11,380 nucleotides of DNA from JAHDCC01 sp964551835 (GTDB taxonomy: Bacteria; Actinomycetota; Acidimicrobiia; Acidimicrobiales; SZUA-35), in contig CAZKEM010000006.1 in the NCBI GenBank assembly GCA_964551835.1, positions 1 to 11,380 on the forward strand. Direction: 5' to 3'. Shown in pieces: positions 1-8,963 of this stretch. Under the pieces are notes generated by a model. That model saw only the letters and a list, made by a program, of their open reading frames with translations. It had not been told where the DNA came from and searched no databases. Each line of letters starts with the position of its first letter. Position 1 is the first letter of the stretch. A program made the translations under genes and the position numbers.

Positions 1-1866
<1,866 letters not shown>

Positions 1867-1868
1867 CC

Positions 1869-2618
1869 GTGGCCAAATCAGACAACGATAATGCATCACC
1901 GACCGAGCGTTGGGCTGACGATGTGGTCGAAGGGGCCGCTGCAGCGAAGTCTGCAGAGTCCGGCCCCGGAGGCATCGTTCATGAGTTAGCGGGCGACGAG
2001 GACGAAATGTTGTTCTCGACTCCCGTGCCTGATGAGCCCCCTGTCGAAGTCGTCGATGGCAGTGAGAATAATGACAGTAACGTCGGCAAAGACGATAGCG
2101 ATGACGTGGAACTCGTCGATGCGGGTGGAGCCGTGGAAGACGGGCCTGCGCTGGACGACTCTTCGTTAGGCGAGCCGTTCTCGGTCGAAGGTCTGATCTC
2201 GGACCTTGAGCGGGTCACTCAAGAGAAGAACCAGTACCTCGACACGTCTCGTCGTCTTCAAGCAGACTTCGAAAACTACAAAAAGCGAGTCGCTAAAGAC
2301 ACTTCGGACGCAAAGATCCGAGGAAAAGAATCGGTCGTGTCCAGTTTGATGGGTGTTTTAGACGCCTGTGATGGCGCCATTGAGAACGGGGCAGAAGACG
2401 TCGAGCCAATTCGGACAGCTCTGTTGAGTGCATTGACGAGTCAAGGCCTAGAACGGATCGACCCAGTCGATGCCGCGTTCGACCCAGAACAACATGAAGC
2501 AGTCATGCATGAACCCGCAGAGGATGGCGAAGGTCCAACCGTCGCCGAAGTCATGCGTCCCGGATACAGCATCAGTGGGCGGGTAGTCCGTCCAGCGATG
2601 GTCCGGGTTCGCGGGTAG
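1869..2618 (+). CDS. grpE: Nucleotide exchange factor GrpE
   Basis: Co-chaperone that releases ADP from DnaK. The GTG start at 1869 lies two bases after the dnaK stop, so translation is probably coupled; no strong Shine-Dalgarno is visible and the next in-frame Met is far inside. The 249-residue product has a long acidic, probably disordered N-terminal region (about residues 1-105). A coiled-coil dimerisation helix follows with the family motif RRLQADFENYKKR at 128-140, then the four-helix-bundle segment LMGVLDACDGAIENG, and the C-terminal beta domain ending PGYSISGRVVRPAMVRV. At 249 residues it is somewhat longer than E. coli GrpE (197), and the acidic tail accounts for the excess. The coding sequence contains a HAIR-like inverted repeat at 2205-2223. 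Confidence 0.96.
   Translation: MAKSDNDNASPTERWADDVVEGAAAAKSAESGPGGIVHELAGDEDEMLFSTPVPDEPPVEVVDGSENNDSNVGKDDSDDVELVDAGGAVEDGPALDDSSLGEPFSVEGLISDLERVTQEKNQYLDTSRRLQADFENYKKRVAKDTSDAKIRGKESVVSSLMGVLDACDGAIENGAEDVEPIRTALLSALTSQGLERIDPVDAAFDPEQHEAVMHEPAEDGEGPTVAEVMRPGYSISGRVVRPAMVRVRG
2205..2223. promoter_or_regulatory. HAIR-like inverted repeat inside grpE (possible HspR site)
   Basis: CTTGAG at 2205-2210 and CTCAAG at 2217-2222 form a perfect 6-bp inverted repeat separated by 7 bases; the base before the right arm also gives ACTCAAG. The known HspR operator HAIR is CTTGAGT-N7-ACTCAAG, so 13 of its 14 arm bases are present, but the spacing between arms is 2 bp too short. The site is intragenic, about 1.6 kb upstream of hspR. 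It may be a degenerate or auxiliary site, or a chance match. Confidence 0.25.
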
Positions 2619-2646
2619 AAGTAGTTATAGAGAGAAGTAAGATCTT

Positions 2647-3789
2647 ATGCCACAACAAGACTGGCTAGAAAAAGATTTCTACAAAACCTTGAGCGTTTCC
2701 GAAGACGTATCTGACGCCGAGCTGACAAAGGCATACCGAAAGTTGGCCCGCAAATATCACCCAGACGCAAATCCGGGTGATCAACAAGCGGAAGATCGTT
2801 TCAAGAAAATCTCCGAAGCCTACGATGTTCTAGGTGACGAGACTCGAAGAAAAGAATACGACGAGTTACGTCGCTTGGGGCCCGCAGGTGGGTTCGGGGG
2901 TTTTGGTGGCCGTCCAGGTACAGGCGGTGGCGGCGAACCGGCCTACGATTTCTCTGGCCGAGATTTCTCGGGCCAAGACTGGTCCGACATTCTCGGCGAC
3001 CTATTCAACAACCAGGGCCAGACCGGTGCGAACAGTGCTAAGCAAGGCGATGACTTAGAAGCTTCGCTCAGTCTCAGTTTCAACGACTCGATCTCTGGCG
3101 CGACGACTTCGGTTCACTTGACTTCCGACATCGCGTGCACGATATGTCACGGTTCGGGAGCCAAGCCAGGAACGACTCCGACGGTATGCCAAGCCTGCAA
3201 AGGTCGGGGCGTATCCGACCTGAACCAAGGACTGTTCTCGTTTAGTCAACCATGTTCAGCATGTAACGGCCGGGGCCGTGTCGTGGTTGACCCGTGCCCA
3301 ACATGCAATGCGAGCGGAATTCAAAGAAAACCTCGCCAAGTAAAAGTACGAATCCCAGCCGGAGTTAAAGACGGACAACGTATTCGGCTCAAAGGGCGAG
3401 GAGCCCCCGGCCGCAACGGAGGCCCGACCGGTGATCTATTTGTAAAGGTGAAAGTAATGTCTGACGAAACGTTCGGTCGCTCGGGTAAGAACCTCACGAT
3501 CGACGTGCCAGTGACCTTCGCTGAAGCGGCGCTGGGCGCCAAAGTCAAGGTGCCCACAATGGCCGGTGAACAGGTAACCCTTAAAGTTCCTGAAGGGACA
3601 CCATCGGGCAAGACCTTCCGAGTCCGTGGCAAGGGAGTCGCGACCTCGAACAGCACCGGGGACCTGCTCGTAACCATTGTGGTCGACATACCGACGCATC
3701 TCAACCCGCAACAAAAGGCGGCAGTGGAAGCCTATGCCAAAGCGTCAGGGGTTTCCCCTCGAGAACATCTCGACTCAAAATTTGGTTAA
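2647..3789 (+). CDS. dnaJ: Chaperone DnaJ (Hsp40, class I)
   Basis: J-protein that delivers substrates to DnaK and triggers its ATPase. The 380-residue product has the full class I layout. The J domain is at about 10-75 with the essential HPD at 38-40. A Gly/Phe-rich linker (about 77-110) follows, with a less ordered stretch to about 140. Four zinc-binding CxxC pairs are at C164/C167, C181/C184, C203/C206 and C217/C220, then come the two beta-sandwich client-binding domains and the dimerisation tail. The first three zinc motifs read CxxCxGxG, while the fourth is CPTCNASG, lacking the first glycine. The ATG at 2647 gives the expected N-terminus, with a weak purine-rich stretch (AGAGAAG) upstream. 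The gap from grpE is 28 bases, consistent with one operon. Confidence 0.97.
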   Translation: MPQQDWLEKDFYKTLSVSEDVSDAELTKAYRKLARKYHPDANPGDQQAEDRFKKISEAYDVLGDETRRKEYDELRRLGPAGGFGGFGGRPGTGGGGEPAYDFSGRDFSGQDWSDILGDLFNNQGQTGANSAKQGDDLEASLSLSFNDSISGATTSVHLTSDIACTICHGSGAKPGTTPTVCQACKGRGVSDLNQGLFSFSQPCSACNGRGRVVVDPCPTCNASGIQRKPRQVKVRIPAGVKDGQRIRLKGRGAPGRNGGPTGDLFVKVKVMSDETFGRSGKNLTIDVPVTFAEAALGAKVKVPTMAGEQVTLKVPEGTPSGKTFRVRGKGVATSNSTGDLLVTIVVDIPTHLNPQQKAAVEAYAKASGVSPREHLDSKFG

Positions 3790-3825
3790 CGAAACTCAAC
3801 TCGAAGTAGCGAAAGGACAGCATCG

Positions 3826-4206
3826 ATGGTAAGCGATATAACGGCCGTCTACGTTATTTCGGTCGCGGCAGAACTCGCCGGATGTCATCCTCAAACACTT
3901 CGTATCTACGAACGCAAAGGCCTGCTTACTCCCGCTCGTACCGGCGGAGGGTCTCGGCGCTATAGCGACGCCGATCTGGCCCGGCTGCAACGCATCCAAG
4001 AGTTGACCGAAGAGGGCCTGAATTTGGCTGGCGTAAAAATGGTGCTGGCACTCGAATCCGAAGTAGCTCGATTGCAAAACCAGTTAGCAGATCTCGCAGA
4101 CCAGTCAGCCCTAAAGGTCGCCGAAACTCATCGTCAATACCGGCGAGACCTTGTGCATGCGCCTCGCGAAGTTACCGTCTACCAGAGGCCACGCCCACCT
4201 CGCTGA
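3826..4206 (+). CDS. hspR: MerR-family heat-shock repressor HspR
   Basis: Transcriptional repressor of heat-shock genes in actinobacteria, known to bind HAIR sites with DnaK as co-repressor. The 126-residue product starts with a MerR winged helix-turn-helix: YVISVAAELAGCHPQTLRIY (9-28) then the wing GGGSRRYSDADLARL (40-54). A coiled-coil segment (about 60-100) follows, and the C-terminal HRQYRRDLV plus a basic RPRPPR end resemble the HspR tail rather than metal-sensing MerR proteins. The ATG at 3826 has a good Shine-Dalgarno, AAAGGA at 3812-3817. Position directly after dnaJ is the classical actinobacterial arrangement and implies autoregulation through the promoter upstream of dnaK. Identity with HspR is strong from domain and context; the direct targets here are inferred. 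Confidence 0.93.
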   Translation: MVSDITAVYVISVAAELAGCHPQTLRIYERKGLLTPARTGGGSRRYSDADLARLQRIQELTEEGLNLAGVKMVLALESEVARLQNQLADLADQSALKVAETHRQYRRDLVHAPREVTVYQRPRPPR

Positions 4207-4258
4207 CCCGCCGGACAAGCAATATCCCATCAATCTAGGACATACAACGGAGCTTACT

Positions 4259-6769
4259 ATGGCTGTTGATCCAAACAAGTGGACTATCAAAACTCAGGAC
4301 GCGGTTAAGGTCGCTATCGAACGTGCGACTAAAGAGTCGCATCCCGAAATAACCCCAGACCACCTATTTTCGGCCTTGCTCGGTCAGGCCGAGGGTGTTG
4401 TTTTACCGATCCTGACATTATTGAAACGCCCACCCGCGAAGCTGCGGACCGAAACCGAACAGGCGCTAGCTGAACTGTCGAAAGCGTATGGAAGTGAGCC
4501 CAAGTTTTCGCGACAAACCGACCGAGTCTTGGCCGACGCGGACGCGGTTCGTGCTGACTTAACGGACGAATATATTTCGACCGAACATATCTTGCTTGGC
4601 TTGGCAAATCCCGACCCTGGTGGGGCAACGGCAAAGCGAATAAATCTGACTCGCGACGAACTGTTGGAAGCGTTGCAACAGGTTCGAGGTTCGCATCGGG
4701 TCACCAGCCAGAACCCCGAAGACAGCTATCAGGCGTTGGAACGATTTGGGCGCGACCTAACCGACGACGCTCGAGCAGGCAAACTCGATCCGGTGGTTGG
4801 ACGCGACGAAGAGATTCGGCGGGTGGTTCAGGTGCTCAGTCGTCGAACTAAGAACAACCCGGTCCTCATTGGTGAACCCGGCGTTGGTAAAACAGCAATT
4901 GTTGAAGGCCTGGCTCAGCGAGTGGTTGAAGGTGACGTACCCGATAGTCTACGAAACCGCCGAGTGGTATCGCTCGATATTTCGGCGATGCTTGCTGGAG
5001 CAAAATTTCGAGGTGACTTCGAGGAGCGACTGAAGTCGGTCTTGAAGGAAATTACCGACGCCGATGGCGAAGTCATCACCTTCATTGACGAGATGCACAC
5101 GGTTGTTGGTGCTGGCGCTGGCGGCGAGTCGGCCATGGACGCATCGAACATGTTGAAACCAATGCTGGCCCGCGGCGAGCTGCGTATGGTAGGCGCCACG
5201 ACTCTCGACGAGTACCGCCAACACATCGAGAAAGACCCGGCGTTAGAACGCCGATTCCAGCAAGTGTTTGTTGGCGAACCATCAGTTGAAGACACCATTG
5301 CCATTTTGCGTGGCCTGAAAGAGAAGTACGAAGTCCACCACGGAGTGCGCATCCAAGACGGAGCATTGGTCGCCGCAGCAGTCCTGTCGGACCGATACGT
5401 AACCGGAAGGTTCTTGCCCGACAAGGCGATCGATTTGATGGACGAAGCGGGCTCGAAACTTCGGATCGAAATAGACTCGTTGCCGACTGAGATCGATGTT
5501 GTTGAACGCCGCACCCGTCAACTCGAGATGGAGAAGGTCGCTCTCGGTAAAGAGCGCGACGACGAGTCTATGGAACGCCTCGGAGAACTCGAAGCTGAAC
5601 TAGCGGACTTAAAAGAGCAGTCCGATGGAATGAAAGCTCATTGGCAGAACGAAAAAGAGGCCATCTCAGTTATCGCTGCGCTTAAAGGCGAACATGAACT
5701 GCTGAGAAATCAGGCCGAACGGGAGTCAGACCTGGAACGAGCGGCCGAGATCCGCTACGGTCGGCTGCCCGAGCTAGACAAACAGATTGAAGAAGCCTCA
5801 GTGGTTTTAGCCGATCTCCAGGCATCCAAAACGATGCTCAAAGAAGAGGTCGATGAATCCGACATCGCCGAAGTCGTTAGTCGGTGGACTGGGGTTCCAT
5901 CGACTCGCCTAATGGAGGGTGAAGCTTCGAAATTGCTTCGACTCGAGGAAGAGCTGCATGGTCGAGTCGTCGGTCAGGATGAAGCGGTGTCGTCGGTGGC
6001 GCGTGCTATTCGCCGCAGCCGATCCGGCCTAGCTGATGAAAATCGACCGATCGGTAGTTTCTTGTTCTTAGGTCCGACCGGTGTTGGGAAAACGGAGCTA
6101 GCGAGAACACTTGCGACGTTTATGTTCGACGATGAACGGGCGATGATTCGCATCGACATGAGCGAGTATATGGAGAAGCACTCAGTCAGCCGACTGATCG
6201 GGGCACCTCCCGGGTATGTCGGTTATGACCAAGGTGGTCAACTAACCGAAGCTATCCGTCGTCGACCGTATGCGGTAGTGTTGTTAGACGAGGTTGAGAA
6301 AGCCCACGCTGATGTCTTTAACGTCTTGCTCCAGCTGCTCGACGACGGTCGGTTGACCGATGGTCAAGGTCGAACCGTGGATTTGACTAACGTCGTCTTG
6401 ATTATGACGTCGAACCTACCAGGGGACCCGAAGGACTTTTTCCGACCCGAGTTCATCAACCGGGTCGATGACATTGTCCGATTTGCTGAACTGTCCGAGG
6501 CGAACCTGGTTGACATCGTCGATATTCAACTTCGGGCGCTGGTCGGCAGGCTGGCGCTAAAACGTCTATCGCTCGAAGTATCAGATGCGGCTAAGGCTCG
6601 CCTCGCTACGTTGGGCTATGACCCGATGTTCGGTGCGAGACCACTGAAGCGGGTTATTCAACGCGAACTCATCGATGAGTTAGCGGTGCTGATTCTCGAC
6701 GGTAAAGTCATGGAAGGTTCAACTGTACGTGTCGACACTAACGGCGAGGACTTGGTCATCACAAGTTAG
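4259..6769 (+). CDS. clpB: ATP-dependent disaggregase ClpB (Hsp104 family)
   Basis: Hexameric AAA+ unfoldase that extracts polypeptides from aggregates with DnaK-DnaJ-GrpE. I place the start at ATG 4259 (MAVDPNKWTIKTQDAV), preceded by ACGGAG six bases upstream; a longer reading from 4151 would overlap hspR and adds unrelated residues. The 836-residue product has the N domain (about 1-145), AAA1 with Walker A GEPGVGKT (205-212) and Walker B FIDE (275-278), a charged coiled-coil middle domain (about 405-525) that distinguishes ClpB from ClpA, and AAA2 with GPTGVGKT (605-612), LLDE (675-678), sensor Asn719, Arg finger R735 and sensor-2 GAR (792-794). No IGF-type ClpP-binding loop was seen. The segment between TSNL and FRPEF has only 7 residues against 28 in E. 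coli ClpB. The gap from hspR is 52 bases with no HAIR site, so cotranscription is likely. Confidence 0.97.
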   Translation: MAVDPNKWTIKTQDAVKVAIERATKESHPEITPDHLFSALLGQAEGVVLPILTLLKRPPAKLRTETEQALAELSKAYGSEPKFSRQTDRVLADADAVRADLTDEYISTEHILLGLANPDPGGATAKRINLTRDELLEALQQVRGSHRVTSQNPEDSYQALERFGRDLTDDARAGKLDPVVGRDEEIRRVVQVLSRRTKNNPVLIGEPGVGKTAIVEGLAQRVVEGDVPDSLRNRRVVSLDISAMLAGAKFRGDFEERLKSVLKEITDADGEVITFIDEMHTVVGAGAGGESAMDASNMLKPMLARGELRMVGATTLDEYRQHIEKDPALERRFQQVFVGEPSVEDTIAILRGLKEKYEVHHGVRIQDGALVAAAVLSDRYVTGRFLPDKAIDLMDEAGSKLRIEIDSLPTEIDVVERRTRQLEMEKVALGKERDDESMERLGELEAELADLKEQSDGMKAHWQNEKEAISVIAALKGEHELLRNQAERESDLERAAEIRYGRLPELDKQIEEASVVLADLQASKTMLKEEVDESDIAEVVSRWTGVPSTRLMEGEASKLLRLEEELHGRVVGQDEAVSSVARAIRRSRSGLADENRPIGSFLFLGPTGVGKTELARTLATFMFDDERAMIRIDMSEYMEKHSVSRLIGAPPGYVGYDQGGQLTEAIRRRPYAVVLLDEVEKAHADVFNVLLQLLDDGRLTDGQGRTVDLTNVVLIMTSNLPGDPKDFFRPEFINRVDDIVRFAELSEANLVDIVDIQLRALVGRLALKRLSLEVSDAAKARLATLGYDPMFGARPLKRVIQRELIDELAVLILDGKVMEGSTVRVDTNGEDLVITS

Positions 6770-6848
6770 GTCTCGCAGAATTCTAGTTACCTTCACCAAC
6801 ACAGGCCGATGCCCCCAACATTTTGGTCAGAGCTTCGGTGGTGCGTAC

Positions 6849-6865
6849 GCCGCCGTTTAGGCGGT
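6849..6865. other. Short GC-rich inverted repeat upstream of purA
   Basis: CCGCC at 6850-6854 pairs with GGCGG at 6860-6864 across a GTTTA loop, extendable by a G-T pair. TTTT occurs at 6872-6875, six bases past the stem, so this is not a tidy intrinsic terminator, although it could weakly end the clpB transcript. It directly abuts the proposed purA -10 box, so an operator or attenuating role is also possible. The rest of the clpB-purA gap (6770-6848) shows nothing recognisable. Confidence 0.35.
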
Positions 6866-6870
6866 AGCCT
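6865..6870 (+). promoter_or_regulatory. Probable purA -10 box for a leaderless transcript
   Basis: TAGCCT fits the actinobacterial TANNNT -10 pattern and ends six bases before the purA GTG at 6877, which would place the transcription start on the start codon. No Shine-Dalgarno sequence lies ahead of that GTG. No good -35 match is visible. Confidence 0.5.
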
Positions 6871-6876
6871 GTTTTA

Positions 6877-8154
6877 GTGCCTGCAACGATAGTAGTTGGA
6901 ACCCAGTGGGGTGACGAAGGAAAAGGTAAGTTCACGGACTTACTGGCCAAAGAGATGACGATGGTCGTCCGTTACCAGGGCGGCCATAATGCTGGCCACA
7001 CCCTTGTGGTTGACGGCGAAACTTTCGCCCTGCAACTCGTGCCTAGTGGCGTCTTGTACGATCACACGACGCCAGTAATCGGTAACGGTGTCGTTGTTGA
7101 CCCGTTGGTTCTCTTGGCAGAAATGAAGATGTTGACCGACCGTGGCGTTGATTGCTCAAACTTAAAGCTTTCCGGAAACGCGCACTTAATCCTGCCGTAC
7201 CATCAACAGCTCGACGCGCTTCACGAGCGCCATCTGGGAAAGAACAAACTCGGTACTACCAAACGAGGGATCGGCCCCGCTTATGCTGACAAGTCCATGC
7301 GTACAGGTATTCGCGTGCAAGACATGCTGGACGAAAGTATCTTCCGCGCTAAGGTCGAAGCTGCGCTTGGGTATCACAACAAAGTTCTTACCAAAGTCTT
7401 CAACCGACTTCCCTTGGATCCGGACCAGCTTGTCGAAAAAGTTCTAACAGAATGCCTTGAAGGTCTGCGCCCTCATATTGCTGACACCATTAATCTGATT
7501 CATGGTGCGCTCGAGTCCGGTAAGGATGTCCTGTTCGAGGGTGCTCAAGCAACCTTTCTCGACCTCGATCATGGGACGTACCCGTTTGTAACGTCGAGTA
7601 GTCCCACAGCAGGTGGGGCGTGCCCGGGAGCCGGTGTCGGCCCGAGACACATCGACCGGATTGTCGGTATTGCGAAGGCATATGTGACCCGTGTCGGTGC
7701 CGGGCCATTCCCAACCGAACTGTTTGACGCAGATGGTGACGCCATGGTCGATATCGGTCGAGAGTTCGGCACCAATACTGGTCGTCGTCGCCGTCCAGGC
7801 TGGTTCGACGCTGTCATGTTGCGCCACGCCGCTCGCTTAAACAGTCTGACCGAACTCGCAGTCACTAAACTCGACGTCCTCGATTCTTTCGAAGAAGTCA
7901 AGATTTGTGTCGCCTACGAAATTGAGGGTGAGCGGGTGGAAGAGCTTCCGTATCATCAGTCAAGTATTCATAAAGCGACGCCTATTTATGAGACGCTGCC
8001 TGGCTGGAAGACCGACCTGACCAAGGTCACCGATCGTAAGGACCTTCCCAAGGAAGCGATTGAGTATCTCAATATTGTTGAGACGAGAACGGGTGTTCCT
8101 ATCTCGCTTGTGTCGACTGGTCCGGGACGTGATCAATACATTCAGTTGGACTAG
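6877..8154 (+). CDS. purA: Adenylosuccinate synthetase
   Basis: Catalyses GTP-dependent condensation of IMP and aspartate to adenylosuccinate, the first committed step to AMP, in the cytosol. The 425-residue product has normal family length. The N-terminal P loop GTQWGDEGKGK (8-18) contains catalytic D13, and GGHNAGHT (35-42) contains catalytic H41, both at the E. coli numbering. Further family blocks are GIGPAYADK, EGAQATFLDLDHGTYPFVTSS, TNTGRRRRPGWFDAVMLR, TKLDVLD and the C-terminal STGPGRDQYI. The usual EGAQGTLLD reads EGAQATFLD, which is unlikely to disrupt function. GTG at 6877 gives the canonical N-terminus; the absence of a Shine-Dalgarno and the -10 box close upstream suggest leaderless translation. 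The gene ends 10 bases from a convergent minus-strand gene and is one gene away from purB, which performs the next reaction. Confidence 0.98.
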   Translation: MPATIVVGTQWGDEGKGKFTDLLAKEMTMVVRYQGGHNAGHTLVVDGETFALQLVPSGVLYDHTTPVIGNGVVVDPLVLLAEMKMLTDRGVDCSNLKLSGNAHLILPYHQQLDALHERHLGKNKLGTTKRGIGPAYADKSMRTGIRVQDMLDESIFRAKVEAALGYHNKVLTKVFNRLPLDPDQLVEKVLTECLEGLRPHIADTINLIHGALESGKDVLFEGAQATFLDLDHGTYPFVTSSSPTAGGACPGAGVGPRHIDRIVGIAKAYVTRVGAGPFPTELFDADGDAMVDIGREFGTNTGRRRRPGWFDAVMLRHAARLNSLTELAVTKLDVLDSFEEVKICVAYEIEGERVEELPYHQSSIHKATPIYETLPGWKTDLTKVTDRKDLPKEAIEYLNIVETRTGVPISLVSTGPGRDQYIQLD

Positions 8155-8164
8155 CTACCCCGCT

Positions 8165-8866
8165 TTAGGGCGTGCTCTCGAGGCGTTCACTCATTTCTTG
8201 GGCGAGTCTCTCTGCCCGGCCCTGCTTGTCTCGGACAATCTGATCGAGAACTGTTCCGCCTTCGGCGACAACTGGAGGGAGCTGATCGTAAAGAGGCTCT
8301 TCGTGTAGGTTTGCCTGCCTAATGAGCTCCTGTGGGGAGAAGGCCTTGTCTTCAAAGCCATCGTCTTGGTCGATGGGCTCAAAAGATGGTGCAGCGGTAG
8401 TAGCGAGTGGGGGAACGACGTTTGGCTTTTTGTTGGTCGGGTCTTGGGTGGTTTCGCCATCCGCGGGTGTAGCTGCCGGCTCGACCTCGGCTGGGTTTGG
8501 CTGTGCTGGATTTGGTTGTGTTGGGTTTGGTTGTGCTGGCTCGTAGGTTCGGGTCGAACTGGGTTCCCCCATTCCGGATTGCGTCATCGGCTCCGAGCGC
8601 TGTTCATTGAAATACACAAAGGTGGGGCCTTCTTTGTTGGTTTGGCTCTTCAGTTCGGCCCTGCGGTCCTTCGCTGTTTTTGGGTCGCCAACAGGAGCGA
8701 TTGTCCCCCCGGACCGTACCCCGGAAAGCCGTAGTGTGCACTCGAGACAGGTCGGATGTTTGCGTCCCTTCGTATGTGCTAAGTGTTGTTCGCAGAAGTT
8801 ACCGAAACAGATTCCACATACGTCGTCCGCTGCGTCCAACGGATCTACATAGCAGCGCCCAGCCAT
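8165..8866 (-). CDS. Uncharacterised B-box-like zinc-binding protein with Pro/Gln-rich linker
   Basis: I do not recognise a named gene. The 233-residue product, read from ATG 8866, begins with a compact Cys/His cluster: C5, C17, C20, C25, H28, H31, H37, C40, C43. The spacing (CxxC, CxxH, then HxxCxxC) resembles a B-box or cross-brace zinc fold that could bind two zinc ions. A hydrophilic region follows, then a QPNP repeat and Pro/Ala/Thr-rich linker (about 107-155), and an acidic C-terminal part with a possible helix (VLDQIVRDKQGRAERLAQEMSERL). No signal peptide or membrane segment is visible. Start 8866 is preferred over ATG 8893 because GAAAGGGG (8874-8881) sits seven bases upstream of it. 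The gene is convergent with purA and divergent from purB. A regulatory or protein-interaction role is possible but unproven. Confidence 0.8.
   Translation of the reverse strand: MAGRCYVDPLDAADDVCGICFGNFCEQHLAHTKGRKHPTCLECTLRLSGVRSGGTIAPVGDPKTAKDRRAELKSQTNKEGPTFVYFNEQRSEPMTQSGMGEPSSTRTYEPAQPNPTQPNPAQPNPAEVEPAATPADGETTQDPTNKKPNVVPPLATTAAPSFEPIDQDDGFEDKAFSPQELIRQANLHEEPLYDQLPPVVAEGGTVLDQIVRDKQGRAERLAQEMSERLESTP
8493..8537 (-). repeat. 15-bp tandem repeat encoding QPNP units
   Basis: Three adjacent 15-bp units (8493-8507, 8508-8522, 8523-8537) on the plus strand read as variants of GGGTTTGGTTGTGCT, differing at two or three positions. On the coding (minus) strand they encode repeated (A/T)QPNP pentapeptides in the linker of the zinc-finger-like protein. 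The length is a multiple of three, so copy-number change would keep the reading frame. Confidence 0.85.
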
Positions 8867-8950
8867 AAAATTTCCCCTTTCAAGGTTAGACATTCATCGA
8901 CCTAGTTGGCCTGGTGCTTAAGAAAATGGGCTTCTTTGCTCCCCGGTCGT

Positions 8951-8956
8951 TATCGT
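8951..8956 (+). promoter_or_regulatory. Probable purB -10 box for a leaderless transcript
   Basis: TATCGT fits TANNNT and ends seven bases before GTG 8964, the purB start favoured by N-terminal homology. There is no Shine-Dalgarno before this GTG and no convincing -35. The surrounding 8894-8950 region also carries the upstream sequence of the divergent minus-strand gene; I see no clear promoter for that gene. Confidence 0.45.
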
Positions 8957-8963
8957 GAATGAT

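Noticed and set aside
3790..3825. CIRCE or HAIR operator between dnaJ and hspR
   Set aside because: ACTCAA occurs here but without a facing CTTGAGT arm, and no CIRCE-like inverted repeat is present.
4151..4258. Longer N-terminus for ClpB starting at 4151
   Set aside because: It overlaps the end of hspR, has no family similarity, and ATG 4259 has ACGGAG six bases upstream and gives the standard ClpB N-terminus.
4915..5514. 199-codon open frame on the minus strand inside clpB
   Set aside because: Serine/arginine-rich translation with no recognisable domain, lying wholly antisense to the well-conserved AAA1 domain; a shadow of coding composition.
6770..6876. Clear intrinsic terminator after clpB
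   Set aside because: The only hairpin (6849-6865) is short and its T run begins six bases later, so I list it only as an inverted repeat.
8366..8734. Plus-strand frame of 122 codons opposite the zinc-finger-like gene
   Set aside because: Its Trp/Leu/Val-rich repeat (such as LCWIWLCWVWLCW) is just the 15-bp QPNP-coding repeat read on the other strand. The minus-strand gene has a Shine-Dalgarno and an ordered Cys/His cluster.
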